This document shows positions 56,891 through 64,000 of a stretch of 64,000 nt of DNA, piece by piece (within the stretch, counting starts at the first letter, position 1; the number at the start of each line of letters is the position of its first letter). Origin of the DNA: Rothia sp. SD9660Na (GTDB taxonomy: Bacteria; Actinomycetota; Actinomycetes; Actinomycetales; Micrococcaceae). The position numbers and the translations under genes are program-made. The notes beneath the pieces were generated by a model, which saw only the letters and a list, made by a program, of their open reading frames with translations, did no database searches and had not been told where the DNA came from. The stretch is taken from assembly GCF_030064065.1 (NCBI RefSeq), contig NZ_CP125946.1, positions 2,311,745 to 2,375,744 of the forward strand, given 5' to 3'.

Positions 56891-57217
56891 TCACCTCCTT
56901 ATGGTATCCCCAGTATAGGACAGCCCCCTCTCCCAAACCTCCCACAAATATTTACTGCGAGTAGGATGAGCTAAAGTCTCTCCATGAGAAGGGACCAGGT
57001 TAGTTCCAATTGTATGCGCACGCATCAAGGAATTCGAGAGAATTTTGGTCTCTACGAGAAAAATCGAAGCTCTAGCAGCCACTCTCAACGCATAACGCGA
57101 CTTAACCGATATCCGAGCAAGGTGAGCTCTCTTTAAGGCCCGCAGAAAGCCGTACAGCGCTTTTTTACCTCTCCACAAGCCGTAAAAACCTAGATTTCCG
57201 TCCAAGGGCACCCACAT
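56891..57217 (-). CDS. Possible small basic protein, uncertain
   Basis: The 108-residue frame (MWVPLDGNLGFYG … GDTIRR) ends inside the ribosome binding site of the next gene, which would allow coupling. The product is basic, with no membrane span. There is no clear ribosome binding site before ATG 57217, which lies next to a parS site. It may be a decayed gene. I do not recognise it. Confidence 0.35.
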   Translation of the reverse strand: MWVPLDGNLGFYGLWRGKKALYGFLRALKRAHLARISVKSRYALRVAARASIFLVETKILSNSLMRAHTIGTNLVPSHGETLAHPTRSKYLWEVWERGLSYTGDTIRR

Positions 57218-57223
57218 ATGCCA

Positions 57224-57239
57224 TGTTTCACGTGAAACA
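57224..57239. other. parS site, perfect
   Basis: TGTTTCACGTGAAACA, full 16-bp consensus, non-coding, next to the parB terminator. Confidence 0.95.
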
Positions 57240-57240
57240 T

Positions 57241-57276
57241 AAAAAAGCGGTACCTGCGCTTCGAGCAGGTACCGCT
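57241..57276 (-). terminator. parAB operon terminator
   Basis: On the minus strand AGCGGTACCTGC pairs with GCAGGTACCGCT (57265–57276 with 57246–57257) and TTTTTT follows. Confidence 0.9.
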
Positions 57277-57321
57277 TCCAGGTCTCACAGGCAGGCCAGC
57301 CAGTCTAAACTGACCGCTCCC

Positions 57322-58449
57322 CTACTTTTTCTTGAGCTTAGGATCAATAACATCAAGGATTCGATTGAGGTCGTCCACTGAGGCGAACTCGATGGTCATC
57401 TTGCCCTTACGAGCTCCCAGATTAATTTTGACGTTGGTATCCAGTTTGTCAGCCAAAGCATCAGCCAGATAATCCAGACGTTCTGAGTGGTCCTGCACCT
57501 TAGTGGTCTTCTGAGCACGCTCGGGAGCCGCAGAGCTACCAGCTGACACGAGCTCTTCAACAGCTCGCACAGACAGGCCCTCGTTCACAATCTTCTGAGC
57601 CAGAGTCTCAATATCAGCAGCCTTTTTCAGCCCAAGTAAAGCACGTGCGTGCCCCGACGAAATAGTACCGGCAGCAACCCGGCGCTGCACCAGGGCAGGC
57701 AGCTTCAGCAGGCGGATAGTATTTGAAATCTGCGGGCGAGAACGACCGATACGCTGGGCCAGCTGTTCCTGGGTGGTTCCAAACTCTTCCAAGAGCTGCT
57801 GGTAGGCGGCAGCTTCTTCAATAGGGTTAAGCTGCGACCGGTGCAGGTTCTCCAGCAGGGCGTCCCGCAACAGGTCTTCGTCCTGGGTCTCACGAATAAT
57901 CGCCGGAATAGTGGTCAGACCCGCGCGCTGGGTAGCGCGCCAGCGACGCTCACCCATAATAAGTTCGTACTTTTCAGTGCCACCCTCCCGGCTGGGGCGC
58001 ACAACAATCGGTTGCAGTACGCCGATTTCCTTGATGGAATGCACCAGCTCCTGCATATCGTGTTCATCAAAGTCGGTACGGGGCTGCTTGCGGTTAGGGT
58101 GGATATCGGTGACGTTGAGGGTAGCAAAATCGGCACCGGGCACAGGTACCAGACCATCGCCTGCGGCGGCAGTCTCATCGCCAAAGAAGAAATCGACAGG
58201 ACGCCGGGAACCAGTTGCGGTGCGCAGGGCAGCTCCCATGTCTGCCCGCTTCTTCTTTGATGTTTCACGTGAAACGCTCTTCTGGGCGGGGGCAGGAGTC
58301 TCTACACCTAGACCCAGATCTAGCTGTTCATTCTCTACTGACTCGATGTTTTTCTGCTCCACCGGGGTCTTAGTGCTCTCAGGAATGAGAGCTCCCAAGC
58401 CACGACCTAGACCGCGTTTCTTCTCTGCCACGTTGACCTCCGTACTCAA
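57322..58449 (-). CDS. parB: ParB chromosome-partitioning protein
   Basis: The 375-residue protein has an N-terminal ParA-interacting stretch (RGLGRGLGALIP), a CTPase/N-domain (LNVTDIHPNRKQPRTDFDEH … ELIMGERRWRATQRAG), an HTH (GTTQEQLAQRIGRSRPQISN) and a C-terminal dimerisation domain. It loads at parS, spreads as a CTP clamp and works with ParA. A perfect-core parS (58261–58276) lies in its own coding sequence, encoding VSRET. Confidence 0.97.
   Translation of the reverse strand: MSTEVNVAEKKRGLGRGLGALIPESTKTPVEQKNIESVENEQLDLGLGVETPAPAQKSVSRETSKKKRADMGAALRTATGSRRPVDFFFGDETAAAGDGLVPVPGADFATLNVTDIHPNRKQPRTDFDEHDMQELVHSIKEIGVLQPIVVRPSREGGTEKYELIMGERRWRATQRAGLTTIPAIIRETQDEDLLRDALLENLHRSQLNPIEEAAAYQQLLEEFGTTQEQLAQRIGRSRPQISNTIRLLKLPALVQRRVAAGTISSGHARALLGLKKAADIETLAQKIVNEGLSVRAVEELVSAGSSAAPERAQKTTKVQDHSERLDYLADALADKLDTNVKINLGARKGKMTIEFASVDDLNRILDVIDPKLKKK
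58261..58276. other. parS site inside parB
   Basis: TGTTTCACGTGAAACG. In the parB frame it encodes VSRET. Confidence 0.95.
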
Positions 58450-58497
58450 AAGTTTTCCTCACCTAAGTCTAGTGGAGTCAGTTCCCCCGCATAGACC

Positions 58498-58529
58498 AAC
58501 GGCGCCCTGTTCAAGCACAAGGCGCCGTT
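58498..58529. repeat. Hairpin between parA and parB
   Basis: AACGGCGCC (58498–58506) pairs with GGCGCCGTT (58521–58529) in the 119-bp gap. It lacks a U-run on the minus strand, so it may be an mRNA processing or attenuation element affecting the parA:parB ratio. Confidence 0.4.
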
Positions 58530-58568
58530 TATTCATAAAACACAGCTAAAACATCGTAGAAAAGGTGT

Positions 58569-59576
58569 TTACACTCTTTTTGCCATCTCCATAGCAGCCT
58601 TCAGGTAGGCCACGGCACCGGGTGATGCGGGGTCATAGCTCATCACGGTTTGCTGGTAGCTGGGAGCTTCAGAGATGCGCACAGACCGGGGAATAGCGGT
58701 TTCAAGCACCTGCTCAGGGAAGTGTTCACGCACTTCGTCAGCTACCTGAGATGAGAGGTTGGTGCGGCCGTCGTACATGGTGAGCAAGATAGTGCTGATG
58801 TGTAGCTCAGAGTTGAGGTGCTTTTGAATCATGCCAATATTTTTGAGCAGCTGGCTCAGACCCTCTAGGGCGTAGTACTCACACTGAATGGGAATGAGTA
58901 CCTCCTGGGCGGCGCAGAAGGCATTGATGGTGAGCAGCCCCAGGGAGGGTGGGCAGTCGATAAAGATATAGTCCAGACGCGGCAGCCCGGCAGCTTCTCG
59001 AGCGGCAGCATAATCAGAGACAGCGGTCTTCAAACGAGTCTCTCGAGCCACCATAGAAACTAGCTCAATCTCGGCTCCCGCAAGATCGATATTAGCTGGA
59101 GCGCACCAGAGGTTTTCGATATCGGGGCAGGGCTGCACGATATCAGCCAGGGGTTTGTCGTCAATCAGCACATCGTAGGTAGAGGGAACCTCCACCCCGT
59201 GTTCTATGCTCAGCGCGGTCGAGGCATTACCCTGAGGGTCGTTGTCAATGACCAGCACGTTCATGCCCTTGAGGGCGAGCGCCGCGGCAAGGTTTACTGC
59301 CGTTGATGTTTTCCCCACCCCACCCTTCTGGTTAGAGATGGTGAAGATGCGGGTTTCTCGGGGGCGGCTGAGGGTTTCACTAGCTAGCTCTTCGAACTGT
59401 TGCTTGGCCGAGCGAGCCTGCTGGGTGATGGGGTTATTTTGGGCAGAGGCTGCGTCAGTGCGCTCCAATTTTTCGCGTGTTTCACGTGAAACATGTGAGC
59501 CTCGGTCAGGTTTGGCCAGGGCGTCCTGAGGTTCTGGTGGCAGCCCAAAATCGGGGATATTGGAGATGGTAGACAC
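58569..59576 (-). CDS. parA: ParA chromosome-partitioning ATPase
   Basis: The 335-residue protein has a Walker A (deviant) KGGVGKT (84–90), DNDPQGNAS and FIDCPPSLGLLTINAF. A polar N-terminal extension of about 75 residues precedes the ATPase fold and contains VSRET encoded by an internal parS. ParA forms the nucleoid gradient that moves ParB–parS complexes. Confidence 0.97.
   Translation of the reverse strand: MSTISNIPDFGLPPEPQDALAKPDRGSHVSRETREKLERTDAASAQNNPITQQARSAKQQFEELASETLSRPRETRIFTISNQKGGVGKTSTAVNLAAALALKGMNVLVIDNDPQGNASTALSIEHGVEVPSTYDVLIDDKPLADIVQPCPDIENLWCAPANIDLAGAEIELVSMVARETRLKTAVSDYAAAREAAGLPRLDYIFIDCPPSLGLLTINAFCAAQEVLIPIQCEYYALEGLSQLLKNIGMIQKHLNSELHISTILLTMYDGRTNLSSQVADEVREHFPEQVLETAIPRSVRISEAPSYQQTVMSYDPASPGAVAYLKAAMEMAKRV
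59478..59493. other. parS site inside parA, perfect
   Basis: TGTTTCACGTGAAACA, full consensus; in the parA frame it encodes VSRET within the N-terminal extension. Confidence 0.95.
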
Positions 59577-59697
59577 CGGCTATGCTCCCTCGGTAAATGT
59601 GGTGGTCTCGCTTATCTAAGGTTACCCGTTCTCTCCCACCTCTCGAAACACCTGAAAATAAACACCATCATTAAGTTGTTTTACAGATAAAGAACCA

Positions 59698-59713
59698 CGT
59701 TTCACGTGAAACA
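59698..59713. other. parS site upstream of the acetyltransferase gene
   Basis: CGTTTCACGTGAAACA, intact core, in the divergent spacer between parA and the GNAT gene. Confidence 0.93.
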
Positions 59714-59741
59714 CTTTACACGCCCCCTATAATCACTGATC

Positions 59742-60263
59742 ATGATCACCATTCGCAGAGCCCTCCCCCACGATGCCCAGACCCTAGCAGCCCTGTCTGC
59801 CACCACCTATGCGCAGACCTTCAACTACTACCCGTCCGAAGACCTAGAGCACTACCTCTCCACCACATACACCGCCGAAAATTACCTCACCTATCTCGCG
59901 GACCCCCGCACAGCCATCTGGCTGGCAGAAGATACGGACGCCGGCAGCCCGCTGGGCTACGTCATGGCAGGCCCTGCTGGCCTCCCCCACCCTGATTGCA
60001 GCGACCAGGACGGCGAACTCAAACGCCTCTACGTCTTAGCAGATCAGCAGGGCTCAGGGCTGGGTACCAGACTGCTGGAGACAGCCCTGGAGTGGCTGGA
60101 GGGCGAGTACCCCCGCCGTTCCCTCTGGCTGGGGGTCTGGTCTGAAAATTATGGCGCCCAGCGCCTCTACAGCCGCTACGGCTTTGCGCGCGTTGGTGAC
60201 TACTACTTCACGGTTGGCTCCACTCAAGACTACGAGTTCATTTTCAGAAGAGACCCCCGATAG
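59742..60263 (+). CDS. GNAT family acetyltransferase
   Basis: The 173-residue protein has the GNAT pattern: TIRRALPHDAQTLAALSATT at the start, ELKRLYVLADQQGSGLGTRL (motif A, acetyl-CoA binding) near residue 90 and NYGAQRLYSRYGFARVGDYY near the end. It resembles peptide or small-molecule N-acetyltransferases; substrate unknown. It is inserted as a plus-strand gene in an otherwise minus-strand block between parA and rsmG. Confidence 0.88.
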   Translation: MITIRRALPHDAQTLAALSATTYAQTFNYYPSEDLEHYLSTTYTAENYLTYLADPRTAIWLAEDTDAGSPLGYVMAGPAGLPHPDCSDQDGELKRLYVLADQQGSGLGTRLLETALEWLEGEYPRRSLWLGVWSENYGAQRLYSRYGFARVGDYYFTVGSTQDYEFIFRRDPR

Positions 60264-60276
60264 GTCCCACATAAAA

Positions 60277-60308
60277 AGCCCGGCTCCCCTTGTCAGGGGA
60301 GCCGGGCT
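60277..60308 (-). terminator. Bidirectional terminator between GNAT gene and rsmG
   Basis: AGCCCGGCTCCCC (60277–60289) pairs with GGGGAGCCGGGCT (60296–60308). On the minus strand TTTTTAT follows, ending the rpmH–rsmG transcript. Confidence 0.9.
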
Positions 60309-60328
60309 GTGCCGTCCTGGTTTAAAGC

Positions 60329-60979
60329 CTAGAGGCTTACTCGCACCACGGTGGTGGGCTCTTCCAGCAGGGTCTCGCCAGCGACCAGAATTTCGGTTTC
60401 GCGAGCGCCGTACTTGTTGAGCTTCTTCTGAGCCTTGGTGATCTCGTCAGCCGCGCTACGGCCCTTGAGAGCCAGTAGCTGGCCGGTGCCGCGCAGAATC
60501 GGCAAGGTGATGTCCAGCAAGCCTACCAGGGCAGAAACGGCGCGGGCGGTCACGTAGTCAGCCTCGACCTGCCCCACGGCCTGCTCGGCGCGGGATCGTA
60601 GGATTTCGACGTTATCCAGCCCGAGGTCGTCCACAACCTCGGTTAGCCAGATGACGCGGCGCTCCAGGGGCTCGATGAGGGTCAGTTTGAGGTCGGGGCG
60701 AGCGATGGCCAGGCAGAGGCCGGGCAAGCCCGCACCGGAGCCCACATCGGCCACGCGGGCACCGTCCTCGATGAACTCCTCAACCACAGCGCAGTTGAGC
60801 ACGTGGCGCTCCCAGAGACGGGGAACCTCACGGGGGCCAATCAGGCCGCGTTCGATGCCGCTGGTAGCCAGGTGCTCCACGTAGCGCTCTGCCAGGGGCA
60901 GGCGGTCACCGAAGATCTGGTCGGCAGCTACCAGAGTAGGGCCAGCCAGTTCGGGAAGGTCGGTGGTTGCTTCGCTCAT
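60329..60979 (-). CDS. rsmG: 16S rRNA (guanine527-N7)-methyltransferase
   Basis: The 216-residue methyltransferase has RLWERHVLNCAVVEEFI, the SAM-binding VADVGSGAGLPGLCLA and TARAVSALVGLLDITLPIL. It methylates G527 of 16S rRNA. ATG lies 3 bases after the jag stop, so they are coupled. Confidence 0.95.
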   Translation of the reverse strand: MSEATTDLPELAGPTLVAADQIFGDRLPLAERYVEHLATSGIERGLIGPREVPRLWERHVLNCAVVEEFIEDGARVADVGSGAGLPGLCLAIARPDLKLTLIEPLERRVIWLTEVVDDLGLDNVEILRSRAEQAVGQVEADYVTARAVSALVGLLDITLPILRGTGQLLALKGRSAADEITKAQKKLNKYGARETEILVAGETLLEEPTTVVRVSL

Positions 60980-60982
60980 GGT

Positions 60983-61513
60983 TTAGCCCTCCGCCGGCAT
61001 GATGACAATATGACGGTCGGGGCCAGCGCCTTCTGACTCTGAGTAGAGGCCGTGGGCTGCCACGATGTCGTGCACGAGCTTACGCTCGTAGGAGCCCAGA
61101 GGCTCCAGGTGTACCTCGTCACCGGTTTCTTTGACGCGGGCAATGGCGGTCTCTGCCATGTCAACGAGGGCCTTCTGGCGGCCGGCACGGTGCTCAGCGA
61201 TGTCCAGAATCAGGCGGGTGCGCTGGCCGGTAGCAGCGAGCACAGAGAGGCGCACGAGCTCCTGCAAGGCGTCCAGCACTTCGCCGTCCTCGCCCACGAG
61301 GGCGGCGAGTTCGGTGTTGTTGCCGTCCTCGGTGACGACCGAGAGGTAGGTGCGGCCGTTGCGCACCTCGATGTCGATATCGCCGTCGATGTCTGCGATG
61401 TCGAGAAGTTCTTCGAGGTAGTCGGCGGCGATGTCGCCTTCGTCCTCAAAGCCCTGCTCTGCGGCGTCTTCAAGGACGCTGTCTGCGGCGGTTTCTTCGT
61501 AGGCTTCAGTCAT
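60983..61513 (-). CDS. Jag/KhpB-like KH–R3H RNA-binding protein
   Basis: The 176-residue protein has an acidic N-terminus (about 1–45), a KH region (about 40–108) and an R3H domain (about 110–172) with SYERKLVHDIVAAHGLYSES (the R-x3-H core). It lies between yidC and rsmG, the conserved jag position. Confidence 0.93.
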   Translation of the reverse strand: MTEAYEETAADSVLEDAAEQGFEDEGDIAADYLEELLDIADIDGDIDIEVRNGRTYLSVVTEDGNNTELAALVGEDGEVLDALQELVRLSVLAATGQRTRLILDIAEHRAGRQKALVDMAETAIARVKETGDEVHLEPLGSYERKLVHDIVAAHGLYSESEGAGPDRHIVIMPAEG

Positions 61514-61534
61514 GGGTTCCTCCTGTAGCTGCCG

Positions 61535-62512
61535 CTATTTCTTCTTGTTCTGCTGCTTTTGGCGCTTCTTGCTCATAGGCTGGGCACGCTGGCCGCGGTT
61601 GGCACGCTCACGCTGGGCTTCGAGCTCAGCTTCGTGCTGTTCCTTGGTCTTACCAACGGGGGGCAGGCCCTTGGCGGCGCGGCGCTCGTTGAGCTCGCGC
61701 TCGGCCTGTGAACCGGGGGTGGGGTTGTTCTTGATGACCCAGTACTGCTGGCCCAGTGACCAGAAGTTGGAGACGGTCCAGTAGACGAGCACGCCCAGGG
61801 GGAAGTTGATACCCGAGATAGCGAAGATGAGGGGCAGCACGTAGAGCATGATCTGCTGCTGGCGGTATATGGGGGACTGTTTGGCGGCATCCGACATGTT
61901 CTTCACCGAGAGCTGCTTGGTGATGTAGAACTGGGTGGCGCTCATGAGCACGACCATGATGGCGGCAATGATGATGGTGGCGGCGTGGTTACCATCGCCG
62001 GGGCGCAGCATAGTGGAGAAGAGGGGGGCGCCGAAGATGTAGGCGTCGTTGAACTGCTCAATCTTGGCGTTGTCGAGCACCAGAATACCGGTGTTGTTAG
62101 CCGCTGCGGTGGGTACGCCGTTGAGCACCTGGAAGAGGCCAAGGAAGATGGGCATCTGTACCAGGATAGGCATGCAGGAGGCCAGCGGGTTGGAGCCGGT
62201 CTTGCGGTAGAGTTCCATCTGCTCCTGCGCCATGGCCTGGCGGGAGAGCTGGTCGGTCTTGCCCTTGTACTTAGCCTGAAGCTTGGCCAGTTCGGGCTGC
62301 AGTTCCTGCATGCCGCGCATGGCCTTGATCTGCTTCATAAAGAGCGGGATGGTAAGGGTTCGCATGACCAGGGTCAGGCCGATGATGGCCAGTACCCAGG
62401 TGACGCCGGACGAGGGGTCCATGCCGATGGCGGTGAAGAGTTCGTGGAATGCCCAGAGAATCGCCGAGACGACCCATTTGAAGGGCCAGAGAATTAGGTC
62501 GAAGAAGTTCAT
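61535..62512 (-). CDS. yidC: YidC membrane protein insertase
   Basis: The 325-residue protein has about five spans and the YidC signatures: TLTIPLFMKQIKAMRGMQEL near residue 52, QELYRKTG-type region and CMPILVQMPIFLGLFQVLNG near 108. The C-terminus is very basic (KKRQKQQNKKK) and likely contacts ribosomes. It inserts membrane proteins with or without SecYEG. Confidence 0.96.
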   Translation of the reverse strand: MNFFDLILWPFKWVVSAILWAFHELFTAIGMDPSSGVTWVLAIIGLTLVMRTLTIPLFMKQIKAMRGMQELQPELAKLQAKYKGKTDQLSRQAMAQEQMELYRKTGSNPLASCMPILVQMPIFLGLFQVLNGVPTAAANNTGILVLDNAKIEQFNDAYIFGAPLFSTMLRPGDGNHAATIIIAAIMVVLMSATQFYITKQLSVKNMSDAAKQSPIYRQQQIMLYVLPLIFAISGINFPLGVLVYWTVSNFWSLGQQYWVIKNNPTPGSQAERELNERRAAKGLPPVGKTKEQHEAELEAQRERANRGQRAQPMSKKRQKQQNKKK

Positions 62513-62573
62513 ATTCTCTCCCTGGCTCAGTAGGTTATATGAGCCCGTTGTGGTGGACTGCAGCCAGTGCCTG

Positions 62574-62978
62574 TTAGTGGTTCAGGTGCTGGTGCGGGTG
62601 GTTTAGAAGTATTATTTTGGGTTCGCTGCCGGGGGCGAAGGTGCGCCGTCCGGGTGGAACCGGGTCGAGGCCTCCGGTGGCCCAGGGGTGGCAGCGCAGT
62701 AGACGGCGGACGGTCAGTGAGAGGCCGCGTATGGCGCCGTGGGTGGTGAGCGCTTCGAGCCCGTAGGCTGAGCAGCTCGGATAGTACCGGCAGACGTTGC
62801 CGTAGAGCGGCGAGACGATGGCGCGGTAGACCTTGATGAAAGCGATGAGGACGTTCTGGGGCAGGGTGATAGCTGCCTGAACGATGGTGGTGGGCACGAC
62901 GAACTCGTGGGGGGCGTTATCGAGCAGGACGTCTTCGTCTGCGGGGGCCCCGGCGGGGTGCTGGTGGGAGGTGCCCAT
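62574..62978 (-). CDS. yidD: YidD membrane protein insertion efficiency factor
   Basis: The 134-residue protein contains the YidD core IKVYRAIVSPLYGNVCRYYP, then SCSAYGLEAL and RCHPWATGGLDPVP. An N-terminal extension of about 45 residues precedes the core, longer than in most homologues. ATG is 3 bases after the rnpA stop. Confidence 0.93.
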   Translation of the reverse strand: MGTSHQHPAGAPADEDVLLDNAPHEFVVPTTIVQAAITLPQNVLIAFIKVYRAIVSPLYGNVCRYYPSCSAYGLEALTTHGAIRGLSLTVRRLLRCHPWATGGLDPVPPGRRTFAPGSEPKIILLNHPHQHLNH

Positions 62979-62981
62979 GGC

Positions 62982-63344
62982 TTAGAGCTCCTCTCGGGCG
63001 GTGGCACCGAGTTTTTTGAGGGTGGTGGCCAGCGCGCTGGTCAAGTCTGTTTCGAGGTCGGTGTAGGGGGCGGACGCTGCCGGCGGCAGGGCTCGCACGA
63101 CCACCTGGTAGCCGGTGGGGTTTTTGGCAACGAAGGATGCGATGATATCGCGAAGACGTCGCTTGGTTTTATTGCGGGTGACGGCGTTACCGACGGCTTT
63201 TGAGACGATGAAACCGACGATGGTTGGTTCTTGGCCTGTTTTGGCTGTATATAGAACTAAGTTCCGACGCCCTGAGCGGGCGCCGGAACGTGTAGTTGCT
63301 GAGAATTGAGCCGAAGCTCGCATCCGGTGCTGTTGTGCCAGCAC
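62982..63344 (-). CDS. rnpA: Ribonuclease P protein component
   Basis: The 120-residue basic protein has GFIVSKAVGNAVTRNKTKRR and LRDIIASF, the RNR motif of RnpA. It binds the catalytic RNA of RNase P and precursor tRNA. It lies 95 bases after rpmH. Confidence 0.95.
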   Translation of the reverse strand: MLAQQHRMRASAQFSATTRSGARSGRRNLVLYTAKTGQEPTIVGFIVSKAVGNAVTRNKTKRRLRDIIASFVAKNPTGYQVVVRALPPAASAPYTDLETDLTSALATTLKKLGATAREEL

Positions 63345-63439
63345 GTAGTCTCCTTTGTCTTTTCGGTCGTCTCTCGGCGGGCTGCGTAATCACGCTGGCC
63401 TACACAAGGGGCTAGGCCGAGGCGAGGAGATGTAAAGCC

Positions 63440-63577
63440 TTATGCTGAGAGGCTTGCGCGGCCCTTTGAACGACGGTTCGCGAGGATGGCGCGGCCTGCA
63501 CGGGTGCGCATGCGAAGACGGAAGCCGTGCTTCTTGGCGCGGCGGCGGTTATTCGGCTGGAAAGTCCGCTTGCTCAT
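63440..63577 (-). CDS. rpmH: 50S ribosomal protein bL34
   Basis: ATG 63577 on the minus strand opens a 45-residue very basic protein, [19 protein letters not shown] and then [18 protein letters not shown], the bL34 signature. It ends SLSA. It is the conserved neighbour of dnaA, which should start just beyond the right edge. Confidence 0.96.
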   Translation of the reverse strand: MSKRTFQPNNRRRAKKHGFRLRMRTRAGRAILANRRSKGRASLSA

Positions 63578-64000
63578 TTGGTTACTCCAAAAATGGTTGG
63601 TACGGGGGCCAACCTTTCAACAGTTCTTCGAACAGGTTGACGCTTCTTGCTCGTGTGTTAGATCCGCCGCGTAAGGGGCGGATATCAGGCCTTAGATATA
63701 AGCATAGTCCTAGCACACTTTGACTAAACAACTCTAGAAGAGGTTGCGATATAAGGTCAAGCCCGCTAGGGGTAGGTCTTTAATCACAGGTAGGTGGGAG
63801 AGTTTGCCCACACCTGTGGATAGCTTGCAAGCACGCTCACCCTAGCGAGAGTTATCCACAGATGCACCGGGGAAAGTTGTAAGTTACAAAAACTGCGGCT
63901 TTGAGCTAGCGGTGCGCGGTTTAATCACATACTGTAAACAGGTACTCCCCTCGTTAAATCACAAGTTTTCCACCCTGTGGATAACATGGTGATAAATCGG
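63578..64000. other. rpmH–dnaA spacer with DnaA boxes (origin-proximal)
   Basis: No gene is visible in these 423 bp. Three DnaA boxes are present: TGTGGATAG (63815–63823, one mismatch), TTATCCACA (63852–63860, perfect) and TGTGGATAA (63976–63984, perfect inverse). The left part should carry the rpmH promoter, with AT-rich sequence near 63685–63720, and the right part the dnaA promoter. The main unwinding region may lie here or beyond dnaA. Confidence 0.8.

Overview
The window is chromosomal DNA from a GC-rich actinobacterium. It covers the origin-proximal part of one chromosome arm. The right edge reaches the rpmH–dnaA intergenic region: rpmH, rnpA, yidD, yidC, jag, rsmG, parA and parB read leftward, three DnaA boxes lie beyond rpmH, and parS sites are scattered around. 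Gene content (class E sortase, a PASTA kinase/FHA/PstP/RodA/PbpA cluster, crgA, MurJ beside a truncated pseudokinase, an FhaA with the DUF3662 domain) points to Micrococcaceae. Rothia is my best guess from overall protein flavour; this is inference, not a database result.

Layout, left to right. 0–2 kb: end of a zinc alcohol dehydrogenase, a DUF808 membrane protein, a long inverted repeat and tRNA-Leu(CAG). 2–12 kb: the cell-envelope signalling operon fhaA-fhaB-pstP-rodA-pbpA-pknA-pknB, tightly packed and often with overlapping start and stop codons. 12–19 kb: trpG/pabA, a 53-aa membrane protein, sortase, crgA, a BASS/ACR3-type transporter, YceI, a lysG/lysE-like divergent pair and a large membrane protein. 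19–24.9 kb: a leftward 16S–23S rRNA operon that ends in a strong terminator without a 5S gene. 25–31 kb: flavin monooxygenase-like protein, a two-component system, DUF421, hemD, an alkD remnant and a TetR regulator. 31.3–34.5 kb: dnaB interrupted by two inteins. 34.8–40.6 kb: siderophore-interacting protein and siderophore-binding lipoprotein behind iron-box-like sites, glycerate kinase, an SMR transporter and DUF418. 40.7–47.9 kb: rplI, rpsR, ssb, rpsF, a TM2 protein, an ABC transporter and a SatD-like regulator with its membrane partner. 47.9–54.4 kb: cca, NUDIX, murJ, pseudokinase, trxB, trxA. 54.5–57.2 kb: a lower-GC patch with a broken fic toxin gene, its intact antitoxin and operator, and small membrane-protein genes, one frameshifted. 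57.2–64 kb: the parAB–rpmH block and the origin-proximal spacer.

Functionally, three conserved modules dominate. The first is growth and division control: PknA/PknB phosphorylate, PstP reverses, FhaA/FhaB read phospho-threonine, RodA/PbpA build wall, MurJ flips lipid II, and CrgA and sortase act at the envelope. The second is replication and segregation: DnaB, SSB, ParA/ParB/parS and the DnaA boxes. The third is translation and membrane insertion: rRNA, bS6/bS18/bL9, RnpA, bL34, YidC/YidD. The most unusual signals are the double-intein DnaB (one intein carrying the class 3 splicing signature), the rRNA operon without 5S, eight parS-like sites of which several are coding, the decayed Fic toxin with an intact regulator, and several long perfect palindromes.
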